Shown: one piece after another, positions 1 through 6,998 of the stretch
Numbering within the stretch: position 1 is the stretch's first letter
How the letters are laid out: each line of letters opens with the position of its first letter
Origin: JBAZOD01 sp041648955
GTDB lineage: Bacteria; Patescibacteriota; Patescibacteriia; Patescibacteriales; JAQTRU01
Reading direction: 5' to 3'
DNA length: 13,492 nucleotides
Assembly (NCBI GenBank): GCA_041648955.1
Contig: JBAZOD010000023.1
Location: 1 to 13,492 of the forward strand
The notes under the pieces: generated by a model
Seen by the model: the letters and a program-made list of their open reading frames with translations, nothing else
Databases searched by the model: none
What the model was told of the DNA's origin: nothing
Program-made: the position numbers and the translations under genes

Positions 1-776
1 TCCACAGCGAACAGCTGCCAAAAGAAATTTCTTTTCGGCGCTATCAGAGATGGTTTTTTTATGGACTTTTTGTCTTGATTTTTCTGGGAATGATTTTGAC
101 TATCGTGAAGATATATAATGCTAATACAAAATTGCTTTTGTCTGTTTCGAGCGTCCAGAAAGAATTGACTGACGCCAAAGATACCTTGAAGGTTTCTCAG
201 GAAGATTTAGCGAAAAAAGATGAGCTCTTGCAGCAGGTACAGGCAGATTTAGCGGCCAAAGATCAGGTTTTGGCAGGAAAAACTGATGAGTTTAAGACTG
301 TGTTAGATGAAAAAACAGCGGCGGAAGAGAAGGCTGCCAAGACTCAGACAGATTTAAATTTAGCCGAGGCCAATGTTTACAATTTGATTATAAAACTGGG
401 AGTCGGCATTACTAATGAAAATTTAAAGAAAATTCCAATAGCAGACGCCAATTTGACGGGCGATGACGCTGATGCCGACGGTTTGTCTGACTTAGTTGAA
501 GTTTCAATCGGTACTGACCCCAGCAAAGCGGACACAGACGGAGACGGTTATAGCGATAAAAATGAAATATTGGCCGGGTTCAATCCTTTGGGTGCCGGTA
601 ATTTCGGCATTGATAATAATTTTGCTGATAAGCAAAAAGGTAAAATTTTGCTTCAAGTGGAAGCAAACGGCGAAGCTTGGTATATTAATCCGGGAGATGG
701 CAAGCGTTATTTTCTCGGCCGACCCGCTGATGCCTTTCGAATCATGAGAGATATTGAATATTGGACAAAAAAATAA
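1..776 (+). CDS. Membrane-anchored coiled-coil protein with TSP3 calcium loops (5' end missing)
   Basis: The reading frame is open from position 3 with no stop, so the gene starts upstream of the window; a TTG at 75 would fall inside the membrane helix and is not a credible start. Visible order: a basic segment (RRYQRW, about 36-53), one hydrophobic helix (about 51-110), a charged Ala/Asp/Lys/Gln-rich coiled coil (about 150-380), the motif LGVGITNENLKKIPIA (about 395-445), two DxDxDG-type loops typical of thrombospondin type-3 repeats (about 460-590), and a C-terminal module with GEAWYINPGDGKRYFLGRPA (about 636-750). TSP3 loops bind calcium in known families. I recall the last module as common in exported proteins of Patescibacteria, with no known function. 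The topology suggests a cytoplasmic N-terminus and an external C-terminus. The C-terminal module stops unusually early after FRIMRDI. Surface or wall structural role is inferred. Confidence 0.8.
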   Translation, partial: HSEQLPKEISFRRYQRWFFYGLFVLIFLGMILTIVKIYNANTKLLLSVSSVQKELTDAKDTLKVSQEDLAKKDELLQQVQADLAAKDQVLAGKTDEFKTVLDEKTAAEEKAAKTQTDLNLAEANVYNLIIKLGVGITNENLKKIPIADANLTGDDADADGLSDLVEVSIGTDPSKADTDGDGYSDKNEILAGFNPLGAGNFGIDNNFADKQKGKILLQVEANGEAWYINPGDGKRYFLGRPADAFRIMRDIEYWTKK

Positions 777-820
777 GAGAGAAAAATATGGGGGGTTATT
801 TATATTATATATAGAAAATA

Positions 821-847
821 AAAACCTTGTTTAGGCAAGGTTTTTGT
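821..847 (+). terminator. Intrinsic terminator after the TSP3 protein
   Basis: The arm AAAACCTTG (821-829) pairs with CAAGGTTTT (836-844) around a 6-nt loop and runs into a T-rich tail. It lies 44 bases past the TAA of the upstream gene and 35 bases before the next start, so it probably separates two transcripts. The AT-only stretch 848-881 could hold a promoter for the next gene, but no clear -35 box is visible. Confidence 0.75.
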
Positions 848-881
848 TATTTAAAATTTATATTATATTATTTATAAATTT

Positions 882-1403
882 ATGTCTAAAAAAATAAGAA
901 AAATTATCATTTTCGGAGTTTTAATTATTTGTTTGGCATTTGGCGCGACTGTTTATTTCAGCGCCTGGATGACGAAAAAGGCTGATAAGATTACTTTGGG
1001 ATTAGCTCGGCCAGATTTCCCTTTTGGTGATTATAGTGAAGAAGAATTAGCGAAAATGTATCCGCAGGTAAAAAATGCGGATGTGGCGACGCGAACGACT
1101 CCGGAAGAAACCTACGCAAAATTTCGCCAGGCTTTGGAAGATAACAATTTAGAAATGGCGCTTGAGCAGTTGAGCAAGGATTCGAAAAATTATAAAGAGA
1201 ATAAGGAAGTTTTAATAAAGGCTCATAAAGAGGGAAAATTTAGTGGAGCGCTAAGTTCTTATCCAGAGAATGTGTGGCGCGGTACATTTGGAGAATCCTT
1301 GGGGCAACTTTGTTACAATCAAAAACACGAAGATGGAGAATTTGTCGGATGTTCTTCTTTTATTAAAGGTAATAATGGTGATTGGAAAATAGATACTTTA
1401 TAA
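882..1403 (+). CDS. Membrane-anchored protein of unknown function, 173 aa
   Basis: I do not recognise a specific family. A basic N-terminus (MSKKIRK) is followed by one hydrophobic helix (about residues 7-29) and a soluble domain that should be outside the membrane. The segment TPEETYAKFRQALEDNNLEMALEQL (about residues 73-97) resembles the first helices of small secreted NTF2-like/DUF4878-type folds, but this is a weak pattern match. Two cysteines (144 and 157) in the external part could form a disulfide. The ATG at 882 has no SD upstream. The stop is 9 bases before the next start, so it is probably co-transcribed with the large exported phospholipase-like protein and may act with it; that link is inferred from position only. 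Confidence 0.7.
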   Translation: MSKKIRKIIIFGVLIICLAFGATVYFSAWMTKKADKITLGLARPDFPFGDYSEEELAKMYPQVKNADVATRTTPEETYAKFRQALEDNNLEMALEQLSKDSKNYKENKEVLIKAHKEGKFSGALSSYPENVWRGTFGESLGQLCYNQKHEDGEFVGCSSFIKGNNGDWKIDTL

Positions 1404-1412
1404 TATTTATTT

Positions 1413-4214
1413 ATGAAAATTAAATATAGAAAAATATATTTAATTTTGTGGACAGTTGTTTGTGTAATAGTCTCGGCTATTTTTGTAGAAAAAATTTTTT
1501 CTTTTGACGATATTATTAATCACCCTTTATTGGCGCGCAAGTCCATTGAGCTTTTTAATGCATCTTCGGGAAATAAAATTTCTTCTCAGGAAATCGGTTG
1601 GATTATGCAGGGAGCGCAGGAAGAAGATACTCCCTTGCGGTGGATGAATCATTTTTATAATCCGGAAACTGGTGCAGGTCTTTTTCTTTATTCATCAGCA
1701 AAGGATTGGGCGGGACAAAATGTCAGGCAGTCGCTATATTTTAAGGGCGACCAAACCTGGCAAAAAGCAATTAATTCTTATGCTAAAGGCAATGAAGAAG
1801 AAGCTTTTATCGCCTTGGGGCACAGTCTTCATTTACTTGAAGATATGGCCGTGCCAGCTCACACTAGAGATGATATTCATCCTTTTGGAGATCCCTTTGA
1901 ATCTTGGGCAAAATATAATGCTGATGGAAAATTCGCGAAAATTTCAGCTACAAAGTTTGATAGTTTAGAAGGATATTTTAACTCTCTTGCTAATTATTCT
2001 AATAAATATTTTTTGAGTATAGATACAGTTAATGAAAAATATTTAGAAAATAGGGATAGTTTTTCCGTGACAAATGAACGAGGAAAATTTAAATGTATAA
2101 AAGGCGACCAAAATCAATGTTTAATTTTAATTAAGAAGGAATTCGGGGAAAATAAATATTTTTTTGAAATACCAGTTCATTCAAGCTATTATTCTCTTCT
2201 CGCTCCAAAAGCGATTTCTTATGGTGCGGGTATGATTGATTTATTTTTCAAAGAAGCAGAGAAGAAAAAGACGGAAGAGGCGAAGAAAAACTTGCTGGAT
2301 AAATTGAAAAACATTTTGTTTTCTTTTTTGAAAGACACGGAGCCGATTGAACAAAATATAAAATCCGCTTTCGAGGCTAATAAACAAGTTTTGGAAAATT
2401 CAGGCGGGAATTTAGAAACAGTAAATAATCAAAGGGGAAAAGTATTATCCGCTTCCATAAGCGCCGAAGATTTATTGGATTTGGGAGAAGCGAAGGTGAA
2501 GGATAAAATAAGTAATCCTGTTTTTACTTTGCCGCCGGTTATTGAAGATGTTCCCGAAAATGAAGTGAAAGAAAACGAAGAGGAAGAATCATTTCTAAAT
2601 ATTTTTTCAGAGGAAGAGGTGATATCTCCAATAGAAGATAATCAGCCAACTATCTCCAATCCTTCAAACCTTTTTGTTCTTTTTGGCGGTGATGCTACTC
2701 GTCCGGAAACAACGATTGAAGATAGGCCGGAAAAAATATCTTCTTCCAGTCTGGCTAGTTTTATTTTTTCTTCTTCAAAAACAAATTCCAGTTTTCAATA
2801 TAATTTAAATAATAATGGTTGGGTGGAGAGTGATGATATTTTGAATTTAACGGAATTGGTAGATGGACAATATGTGATAAATGTAAGAGCTTTTGATAGT
2901 TATAGAAATTTTGATGAGAGTCCGGCGATTTATGATTGGACAATAGATACGATTGCGCCAACTTCAACTGTAAAAAGCCTATCGGCAGATTATCCTTCTG
3001 CTGAATTTATGGTTGAGTGGGAAAGCGGGGATACCGATGTTTCGAAATATAATGTTCAATATAAAATCGAAGAAGGGGATTGGCAGGAATGGATCATTGC
3101 TACGACTAGTCTAAAATCAATTTTTAATATTTCCGTGGAGGAAAAAAAAGATATCTTTTTCCGTGTTCAATCTTTTGATGAGGTAGGAAATTTGGGAGAA
3201 TGGAGTAGCGAGAAAAAAACAAAAATAATTTTTATTCCTGAGGATATTAATGATTTATTGGCTGTGTCTACTTCTTCCACGCCATCAACAATAAAATTAT
3301 CTTGGACATCTCCTGACCACGCCAGCTCAAGCAGCGGTTCTTTTTATGATTTGCGCTATAAAATTAAAGCGGGGGCTTGTGATTTGAATGAAGATTGGGA
3401 TAACGCGGTCAAAATAGCAACTTCGAGTTTGCCAACTCCGGCAATAGCCGGAGAAATACAAGAGTATATAGTCGGTAGTTTATTGGAGGATACAGAGTAT
3501 TGTTTTGCTATGATGGTGTATAATGGCGAATATTGGTCAAATTTATCAAATCAAATTTACGAGAAAACTTTAGTAGCGCCCCATAGCGATATAATTATTA
3601 GCAACACATCCTCTCTTGTTTCTGAGTGGGGGACCAGCACTTTGTCTTGGCTTCACACTATTGAAGCGGGAGATGAAATGTTATTTGTAAGCGCTTATTG
3701 GCAAGATAATAATAAAAATGTAACAAGCGCTAAATTTGCTGGCATTGATTTGATAAAAATAATAGGAGGAAATATCCCCAGAGCGAAGACTAATAATTCT
3801 ACTTGGTATTTGGTTAATCCGCCAGTTGGAGAATATAGAGTGGAATTTAAATTTACCGCCAGTATGCGAATGGCCGCGGCTGCGATTAATTTAGGTAATA
3901 TAGATACTGATAATCCAATTAGTACTAGCTCGCAGCGCAATGCTCAAAGTGCCCATATCTTAGATACAATAAACGCGGGAAATAATAATTCTTTAATAAT
4001 TGATTCGGTTTCCGTTGATTGCGGTACAGGAAGTTTGACCGCCGATCTTGGTCAAACAGAAACTTTTAATTATAGATTTAGTTATTTTGACGGCACGCAA
4101 GTCGGTCTTAGCTATAAAGAAGCGGAGACAGTAGGAAGCTATGAAACCGGTTGGGTTCAGACAAATAATAATAATTGGACGCATACATTGGCGGTAATAA
4201 ATCCTAAGCCTTGA
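1413..4214 (+). CDS. Exported zinc phospholipase C / P1-nuclease-like protein with Fn3-type modules
   Basis: A basic N-terminus and hydrophobic helix (residues 8-27) mark export or anchoring. Residues 35-280 look like the zinc-dependent phospholipase C / S1-P1 nuclease fold: HPLLA (H37), QEEDTPLRWMNHFY (D72, H80), and GHSLHLLEDMAVPAHTRDD with H140, D144 and H150 spaced 4 and 6 as in the Bacillus and clostridial enzymes, then HPFGDPFESW (H156, D160, E163). No tryptophan is seen at the expected mature N-terminus, where known members use it as a ligand. A charged, Glu-rich linker (about 280-420) follows. Then come an Ig-like module (about 430-513), two Fn3-like modules (about 517-608 and 609-722) and a C-terminal beta module (about 725-930) of the type beginning 'SWLHTI..GDEMLFVSAYW' and ending near AVINPKP. 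I infer binding to a surface or host through the tail modules. Substrate is unknown. No SD precedes the ATG. Confidence 0.8.
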   Translation: MKIKYRKIYLILWTVVCVIVSAIFVEKIFSFDDIINHPLLARKSIELFNASSGNKISSQEIGWIMQGAQEEDTPLRWMNHFYNPETGAGLFLYSSAKDWAGQNVRQSLYFKGDQTWQKAINSYAKGNEEEAFIALGHSLHLLEDMAVPAHTRDDIHPFGDPFESWAKYNADGKFAKISATKFDSLEGYFNSLANYSNKYFLSIDTVNEKYLENRDSFSVTNERGKFKCIKGDQNQCLILIKKEFGENKYFFEIPVHSSYYSLLAPKAISYGAGMIDLFFKEAEKKKTEEAKKNLLDKLKNILFSFLKDTEPIEQNIKSAFEANKQVLENSGGNLETVNNQRGKVLSASISAEDLLDLGEAKVKDKISNPVFTLPPVIEDVPENEVKENEEEESFLNIFSEEEVISPIEDNQPTISNPSNLFVLFGGDATRPETTIEDRPEKISSSSLASFIFSSSKTNSSFQYNLNNNGWVESDDILNLTELVDGQYVINVRAFDSYRNFDESPAIYDWTIDTIAPTSTVKSLSADYPSAEFMVEWESGDTDVSKYNVQYKIEEGDWQEWIIATTSLKSIFNISVEEKKDIFFRVQSFDEVGNLGEWSSEKKTKIIFIPEDINDLLAVSTSSTPSTIKLSWTSPDHASSSSGSFYDLRYKIKAGACDLNEDWDNAVKIATSSLPTPAIAGEIQEYIVGSLLEDTEYCFAMMVYNGEYWSNLSNQIYEKTLVAPHSDIIISNTSSLVSEWGTSTLSWLHTIEAGDEMLFVSAYWQDNNKNVTSAKFAGIDLIKIIGGNIPRAKTNNSTWYLVNPPVGEYRVEFKFTASMRMAAAAINLGNIDTDNPISTSSQRNAQSAHILDTINAGNNNSLIIDSVSVDCGTGSLTADLGQTETFNYRFSYFDGTQVGLSYKEAETVGSYETGWVQTNNNNWTHTLAVINPKP

Positions 4215-4227
4215 TTATAAAAAATAA

Positions 4228-4257
4228 AAAAAGGGTCGGTTTACGCTAACCCTTTTT
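4228..4257. terminator. Bidirectional intrinsic terminator between convergent genes
   Basis: AAAAAGGGT (4228-4236) pairs with ACCCTTTTT (4249-4257) around a 12-nt loop. Reading plus, a T tract follows the stem 14 bases past the TGA of the large exported protein. Reading minus, the A-rich stretch 4219-4232 becomes a T tract, so it can also end the minus-strand gene whose last stop is at 4301-4303. Confidence 0.8.
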
Positions 4258-4300
4258 GCGTGGAAGAGAAAATCGATACTCTCCTTTTATATTTGGAATG

Positions 4301-4723
4301 TTATTTCTCTTCGCCGGGGATTTCCGCCTCGCCGGGCTCTTCCGAGAGCTTGAAGATGGCCTTCACAAGAGCCTGAAAATTTTGCCTCTGGTTTTGGTCC
4401 AGAGTGTCCTCTTAGTCCCGGAGTACTTTTTCCACGGCGTTTTTCTGCCCCATACTGATAATAGCCATAGCATAAATTTTATGAACCGAAACATCGCCGT
4501 TGAACTCGTATGTTCTGATATCGTTGATGAGGGCGGCGGTGAGGCGGGGGCGGGCTTCTTTTGGAATATGCGACTGGCTTATTACGAAAGCCAGAGTAGC
4601 CGTCATTTCCTAGTTAAGAAGTTCAAATTTCAACAGGATGTCGTTGAACTCTCCGAGAAAAATCGCGGCCACAACCTGATGAAACGGCGGTTTTTTTGCG
4701 TTTTTAACGATTTCTTTCGGCAT
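4301..4723 (-). pseudogene. Orphan gene interrupted by two in-frame stops
   Basis: One minus-strand frame runs 141 codons from ATG 4723 to TAA 4301-4303, broken only by TAG at 4610-4612 and TAA at 4412-4414. The pieces are 37 residues (MPKEIVKNAK...), 65 residues including MTATLAFVISQSHIPKEARP, and 36 residues ending GEAEIPGEEK. Character is constant across the breaks (Lys/Glu-rich, probably helical), which argues for one ancestral protein of about 140 residues. Each stop is one C-to-T change from a Gln codon (CAG, CAA). The start is fixed by GGGAGG 4 bases upstream. The region is clearly more GC-rich (about 50-58% in several 60-base rows) than its neighbours (about 30%), suggesting acquisition from elsewhere. 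I do not recognise the family. The middle piece could be re-initiated from the ATG at 4606, 3 bases past the TAG. Decay, suppression or separate small proteins cannot be told apart from one sequence. Confidence 0.55.
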
Positions 4724-4727
4724 TTTT

Positions 4728-4733
4728 CCTCCC
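4728..4733 (-). promoter_or_regulatory. Shine-Dalgarno GGGAGG deciding the MPKEIV start
   Basis: On the minus strand GGGAGG lies 4 bases before the ATG at 4723. The in-frame ATG at 4798 has no SD and would add a 25-residue N-terminus, so the shorter start is preferred. Confidence 0.65.
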
Positions 4734-4811
4734 TTTTTAATGACTGTGTATTTTTGATTCTGCGGAAAAGACAGGCCTTTCTTTGTTGCAATGAGCATCT
4801 TCAGTTTATAT

Positions 4812-4839
4812 AAATTAGCATTATTTAGGGTTTTGTCAA
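4812..4839 (-). promoter_or_regulatory. Candidate promoter for the interrupted orphan gene
   Basis: A perfect minus-strand TTGACA (4834-4839) is followed, after 16 bases, by TAATTT (4812-4817) preceded by TGC, an extended -10 arrangement. The -10 itself is a poor match to TATAAT. It would give a leader of about 80 bases before the SD-led start at 4723. Confidence 0.5.
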
Positions 4840-4861
4840 TCTTTTATTAAAATTAAAAAAG

Positions 4862-4889
4862 AAAAAAGACCGGTTAAAAACCAGCCTTT
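4862..4889 (-). terminator. Probable terminator after the 90-aa membrane protein
   Basis: An imperfect hairpin pairs 4865-4875 with 4879-4889 (two mismatches, 3-nt loop). On the minus strand it ends in TTTTTT. It lies 25 bases past the stop of the minus-strand membrane protein gene and just upstream of the next minus-strand promoter. The two mismatches lower confidence. Confidence 0.5.
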
Positions 4890-4914
4890 ATTTTATTGCG
4901 GATCAATAATATAA

Positions 4915-5187
4915 TTACGTTTCGCTCATTTTGGGAATTTTCGGATAATCTTCGAAGATAAATCGTTGGGAGACGAAAAAGAAAAAAGTTGGAACTAAAT
5001 ATTCAAGTCCATTTCCCCAACGAGAATAGACAGCCAGAAAATAAATTATTATTGAAACAGCTACCGTGATTACTTCGAGGGCAAAACAACAAAAATAAAT
5101 AAAGAAAGAATGATCGCTTTCTTCTTCGTCATCTCCTCCAAAAAAGGCGATGTCTTTATCTCTCTCCCTCTCTTCGGTAATTTCCAT
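4915..5187 (-). CDS. Small two-helix membrane protein, 90 aa, unknown function
   Basis: I do not recognise this protein. It has an acidic N-terminus (MEITEERERDKD, then GDDEEES), a long hydrophobic helix (about residues 27-53), a short loop with SRWGNG, a second hydrophobic segment (about 61-77) and a short polar tail (EDYPKIPKMSET). By the charge rule either hairpin orientation is possible; the R/W loop between the helices would favour the loop facing the cytoplasm. The start is supported by a strong SD: GGAGGAG (minus strand, 5191-5197) 3 bases before the ATG, or GGAGG with 5 bases spacing. It follows the minus-strand GT4 gene with a 41-base gap and no visible terminator, so the two may form one transcript. 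A role with that glycosyltransferase is possible but only inferred. Confidence 0.7.
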   Translation of the reverse strand: MEITEERERDKDIAFFGGDDEEESDHSFFIYFCCFALEVITVAVSIIIYFLAVYSRWGNGLEYLVPTFFFFVSQRFIFEDYPKIPKMSET

Positions 5188-5228
5188 GATCTCCTCCAGG
5201 TATGAGTTTAAAGGTGCGGAATAATGAT

Positions 5229-6368
5229 TTAGAAATAAAGCTTTTTCGTCTCTTCCAGCATTTTTTTTAGGCCAAATTCTTCTTGCGCCTTAATTCTGGC
5301 TTGCGTGCTTAATTCTTGCTGCAAATTAATATTATTCATTAATTTTTTTATTTTTTCTGTTAGATCGTCCGGATCTTGCGAATTTATCAAAAGTCCGTTT
5401 CGACCGTCTTCTATTAATTCTGGATTTCCGCCAACGCGCGTAGCGATTATCGGCAGGCCGTTTAACATAGTTTCTATTATAGTATAAGATAAACCTTCTT
5501 TTACGGAAGAACAAACATAAATATCAAAAGCGGATAAAAGTTCAGCTGCTTCTGGAATCCGACCGGCTAAAATTATGTTATTTTCGAGTTTATTATTTTT
5601 TATCAATTCAGTTAAATATTTTCTTTCTTGGCCTTCGCCGATTATAACTGTTAATATTTCAAGGCCTTCTTCAACTAATTTTTTTGTTGCCTCTATCAAA
5701 TATCGAAAGCCCTTAGTTTTGTAAAGATTGCCAATGCTGCCGATGATAAATTTATTTTCAGGAAGATTTAATTTTTCTCGCGATTCTTGCCGTGATAAAA
5801 AATTTATTGTAGTAATGCCGTTGTGAACCATTGCCAGTTTTTCTTCTTGGCAAATTTTTTCAGCCAGGGCAGTTTTATAATCAAATTCAGAAACGCAGAT
5901 GATTTTGTCTTTGAATTGAGCGGTAAATTTTTCCGCGTATTTATAAAATAATTTTTTCCAAGCAGACTGTGGTTCGTTAAAAACCCAGCCGTGGGCGGTG
6001 TAGACAATTGACAGTTGACAGTTAACTTTTGACAATTGACTTTTAATAATGAAGGTGGCGATTGAGCCGAGGATGGAGATTTTGGAGCTGTTTAGGTGAA
6101 TTATGTTAGGTCTAATTTTTTTTATTAGTTTTATGATTTCTAAGATCGCTAAAAAATCGTTAAACGGAGAGATTTCGCGTTTAAGGTGGGGGATTTCGTA
6201 GTATTTAACTCCAGAGAGTTCGGATTTTAATGCTAAAGCGCCCTTGCCTCCGGCCGCGATAAAAACATTAAATTCATTTTTAAGGCCATTAGCAAGATCC
6301 AGGCAATATGTTTGCGCTCCGCCCAGTTCACTTTGGGTTATAAGATAAAGTATGGTTTTTCTGGCCAT
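5229..6368 (-). CDS. GT4-family glycosyltransferase, 379 aa
   Basis: This has the two-Rossmann GT-B architecture of family GT4. The N-terminal half shows a glycine-rich loop (ELGGAQTYCLDLANGL, residues 14-29) and IIHLNSSKISILGS, then YTAHGWVFNEP (123-133). The C-terminal half has SIGNLYKTKGFRYLIEA (211-227), VIIGEG, and the catalytic/nucleotide-binding E-x7-E pair E291 and E299 in EGLSYTIIETM, followed by GLPIIATRVGG. It should act in the cytoplasm, transferring a sugar from a nucleotide donor, retaining mechanism, to a lipid-linked or surface glycan; donor and acceptor are not readable. Oddity: residues 110-121 (SQLSKVNCQLSI) are encoded by tandem heptamers and appear as an insertion before the conserved YTAHGW strand. 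It is transcribed away from the plus-strand gene at 6467 and has no SD. Confidence 0.9.
   Translation of the reverse strand: MARKTILYLITQSELGGAQTYCLDLANGLKNEFNVFIAAGGKGALALKSELSGVKYYEIPHLKREISPFNDFLAILEIIKLIKKIRPNIIHLNSSKISILGSIATFIIKSQLSKVNCQLSIVYTAHGWVFNEPQSAWKKLFYKYAEKFTAQFKDKIICVSEFDYKTALAEKICQEEKLAMVHNGITTINFLSRQESREKLNLPENKFIIGSIGNLYKTKGFRYLIEATKKLVEEGLEILTVIIGEGQERKYLTELIKNNKLENNIILAGRIPEAAELLSAFDIYVCSSVKEGLSYTIIETMLNGLPIIATRVGGNPELIEDGRNGLLINSQDPDDLTEKIKKLMNNINLQQELSTQARIKAQEEFGLKKMLEETKKLYF
5999..6040 (+). repeat. Tandem heptamer repeat (NNTTGAC) inside the GT4 gene
   Basis: Reading plus: TGTAGAC, AATTGAC, AGTTGAC, AGTTAAC, TTTTGAC, AATTGAC, six consecutive 7-base units (the first and the fourth degenerate), with TTTTAAT following at 6041-6047. 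Six units are 42 bases, or 14 codons, so the insertion keeps the reading frame. Read on the coding strand they give the low-complexity peptide SQLSKVNCQLSI. Heptamer arrays of this sort are known from cyanobacterial and some other genomes, where they normally lie between genes. Confidence 0.75.
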
Positions 6369-6405
6369 AATTGACTGAAATTGAATTTTATGCTTATATT
6401 ATTAC

Positions 6406-6432
6406 ATTATACTATAATTTACACTTTGTAAA
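6406..6432 (-). promoter_or_regulatory. Candidate promoter of the minus-strand GT4 gene
   Basis: A minus-strand TATAAT (6406-6411) lies about 38 bases before the GT4 ATG. The best -35 is TTTACA (6427-6432) at 15-base spacing, shorter than ideal. It overlaps the divergent plus-strand promoter and an inverted repeat. Confidence 0.5.
6413..6418 (+). promoter_or_regulatory. Candidate -10 box of the divergent plus-strand orphan gene
   Basis: A perfect plus-strand TATAAT lies 48 bases before the GTG at 6467. No good -35 is found at 16-18 bases upstream. Its position argues against the in-frame TTG at 6371 as start, since that lies upstream of the likely transcription start. Confidence 0.5.
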
Positions 6433-6433
6433 T
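6417..6433. promoter_or_regulatory. Inverted repeat, possible operator between divergent genes
   Basis: ATTTACA, CTT, TGTAAAT is a perfect 7-bp inverted repeat with a 3-base spacer; with one mismatch the symmetry extends to 6413-6437. It overlaps the plus-strand -10 box and the putative minus-strand -35 box, a position from which one regulator could control both divergent genes. No regulator gene is seen in the window. Confidence 0.4.
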
Positions 6434-6454
6434 CATAATAATAATCTAAAAAAA

Positions 6455-6461
6455 GAGGGGG
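6455..6461 (+). promoter_or_regulatory. Shine-Dalgarno GAGGGGG deciding the GTG start at 6467
   Basis: GAGGGGG sits 5 bases before GTG 6467-6469. This supports GTG over the upstream in-frame TTG at 6371, which has no SD and would place the promoter inside the coding sequence. Confidence 0.7.
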
Positions 6462-6466
6462 ACGCC

Positions 6467-6955
6467 GTGGAAAAATTAGAGAAAGTTTTGAGCTGGGCGA
6501 AAAAATCAAGAGTTTTTTTATCGAAGGTTATTTTAGCTCTGCTATCAATGGTTCTTTGCACAATTTTATTATCAAAGGTTATCGCTTGGGATAACCGCTC
6601 CAAAGAGACTGTTGTAATAAACGATGTCGTGAGAATATTTTTTCATGAAGCTGGCAGATATACGATCATGGTTCAAAAAAACAACTCTAATCATATTGAA
6701 AGATATTTTCTGAAAATTGAGGGCGGTAATGATCTTGAGAAAATTGATTTTGTAGCAGACGTCAAAGACGACCAAAAGATGTGGGTAAAATATACCAAGA
6801 GTTCTATGTCAGGAATTATGGATATGGAATTTCACATTCATTCTTTTCGAAATATTCAAGGCGGAGGCTGGGAAAAAACGGAAGTTAAAAGCGGCGGGGT
6901 TTTTTCTTCTTCCAGGCAAGAAAAAATAGTCGGCGCTACAAATGTAATTGAATAA
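6467..6955 (+). CDS. Membrane-anchored orphan protein, 162 aa
   Basis: I do not recognise a family. From the GTG start the protein has a basic, amphipathic N-terminus (MEKLEKVLSWAKKSRV), one hydrophobic helix (about residues 17-41) and an external domain of about 120 residues with alternating hydrophobic strands (VVINDVVRIFF, RYTIMVQKN, RYFLKIEGG, MEFHIHSFRN), probably beta-rich. There is no cysteine pair and no catalytic motif that I can see. It ends in a Ser/Lys-rich tail (SGGVFSSSRQEKIVGATNVIE). It is divergent from the GT4 gene and shares the 98-base promoter region with it. The next plus-strand gene starts 131 bases later with its own candidate promoter. An envelope role is inferred from topology only. 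Confidence 0.65.
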   Translation: MEKLEKVLSWAKKSRVFLSKVILALLSMVLCTILLSKVIAWDNRSKETVVINDVVRIFFHEAGRYTIMVQKNNSNHIERYFLKIEGGNDLEKIDFVADVKDDQKMWVKYTKSSMSGIMDMEFHIHSFRNIQGGGWEKTEVKSGGVFSSSRQEKIVGATNVIE

Positions 6956-6998
6956 TTACAAAAAAGCGATTAGGAAAAAGTAATGTTGCGGTCCGTAT

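Noticed and set aside
4724..4798. ATG at 4798 as start of the interrupted minus-strand gene
   Set aside because: No SD is present and the 25 extra residues look like translated leader; a near-leaderless start cannot be fully excluded given the promoter position.
4256..4813. A 185-codon plus-strand frame without stops
   Set aside because: It lies in exact antisense register to the minus-strand frame, starts with TTG inside the terminator hairpin, has no SD, and its product is rich in Phe, His and Cys with no natural domain look. The minus frame has a strong SD, a promoter and ordinary composition. It remains the main alternative if the minus frame fails.
6006..6040. Repeated TTGAC units as stacked -35 boxes of an antisense promoter
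   Set aside because: No -10 box is found at 16-18 bases from any unit, and tandem 7-base spacing explains the pattern better.
6371..6466. TTG start 32 codons upstream for the 162-aa membrane protein
   Set aside because: It has no SD and would put the TATAAT and the inverted repeat inside the coding sequence; GTG 6467 has GAGGGGG at 5 bases.
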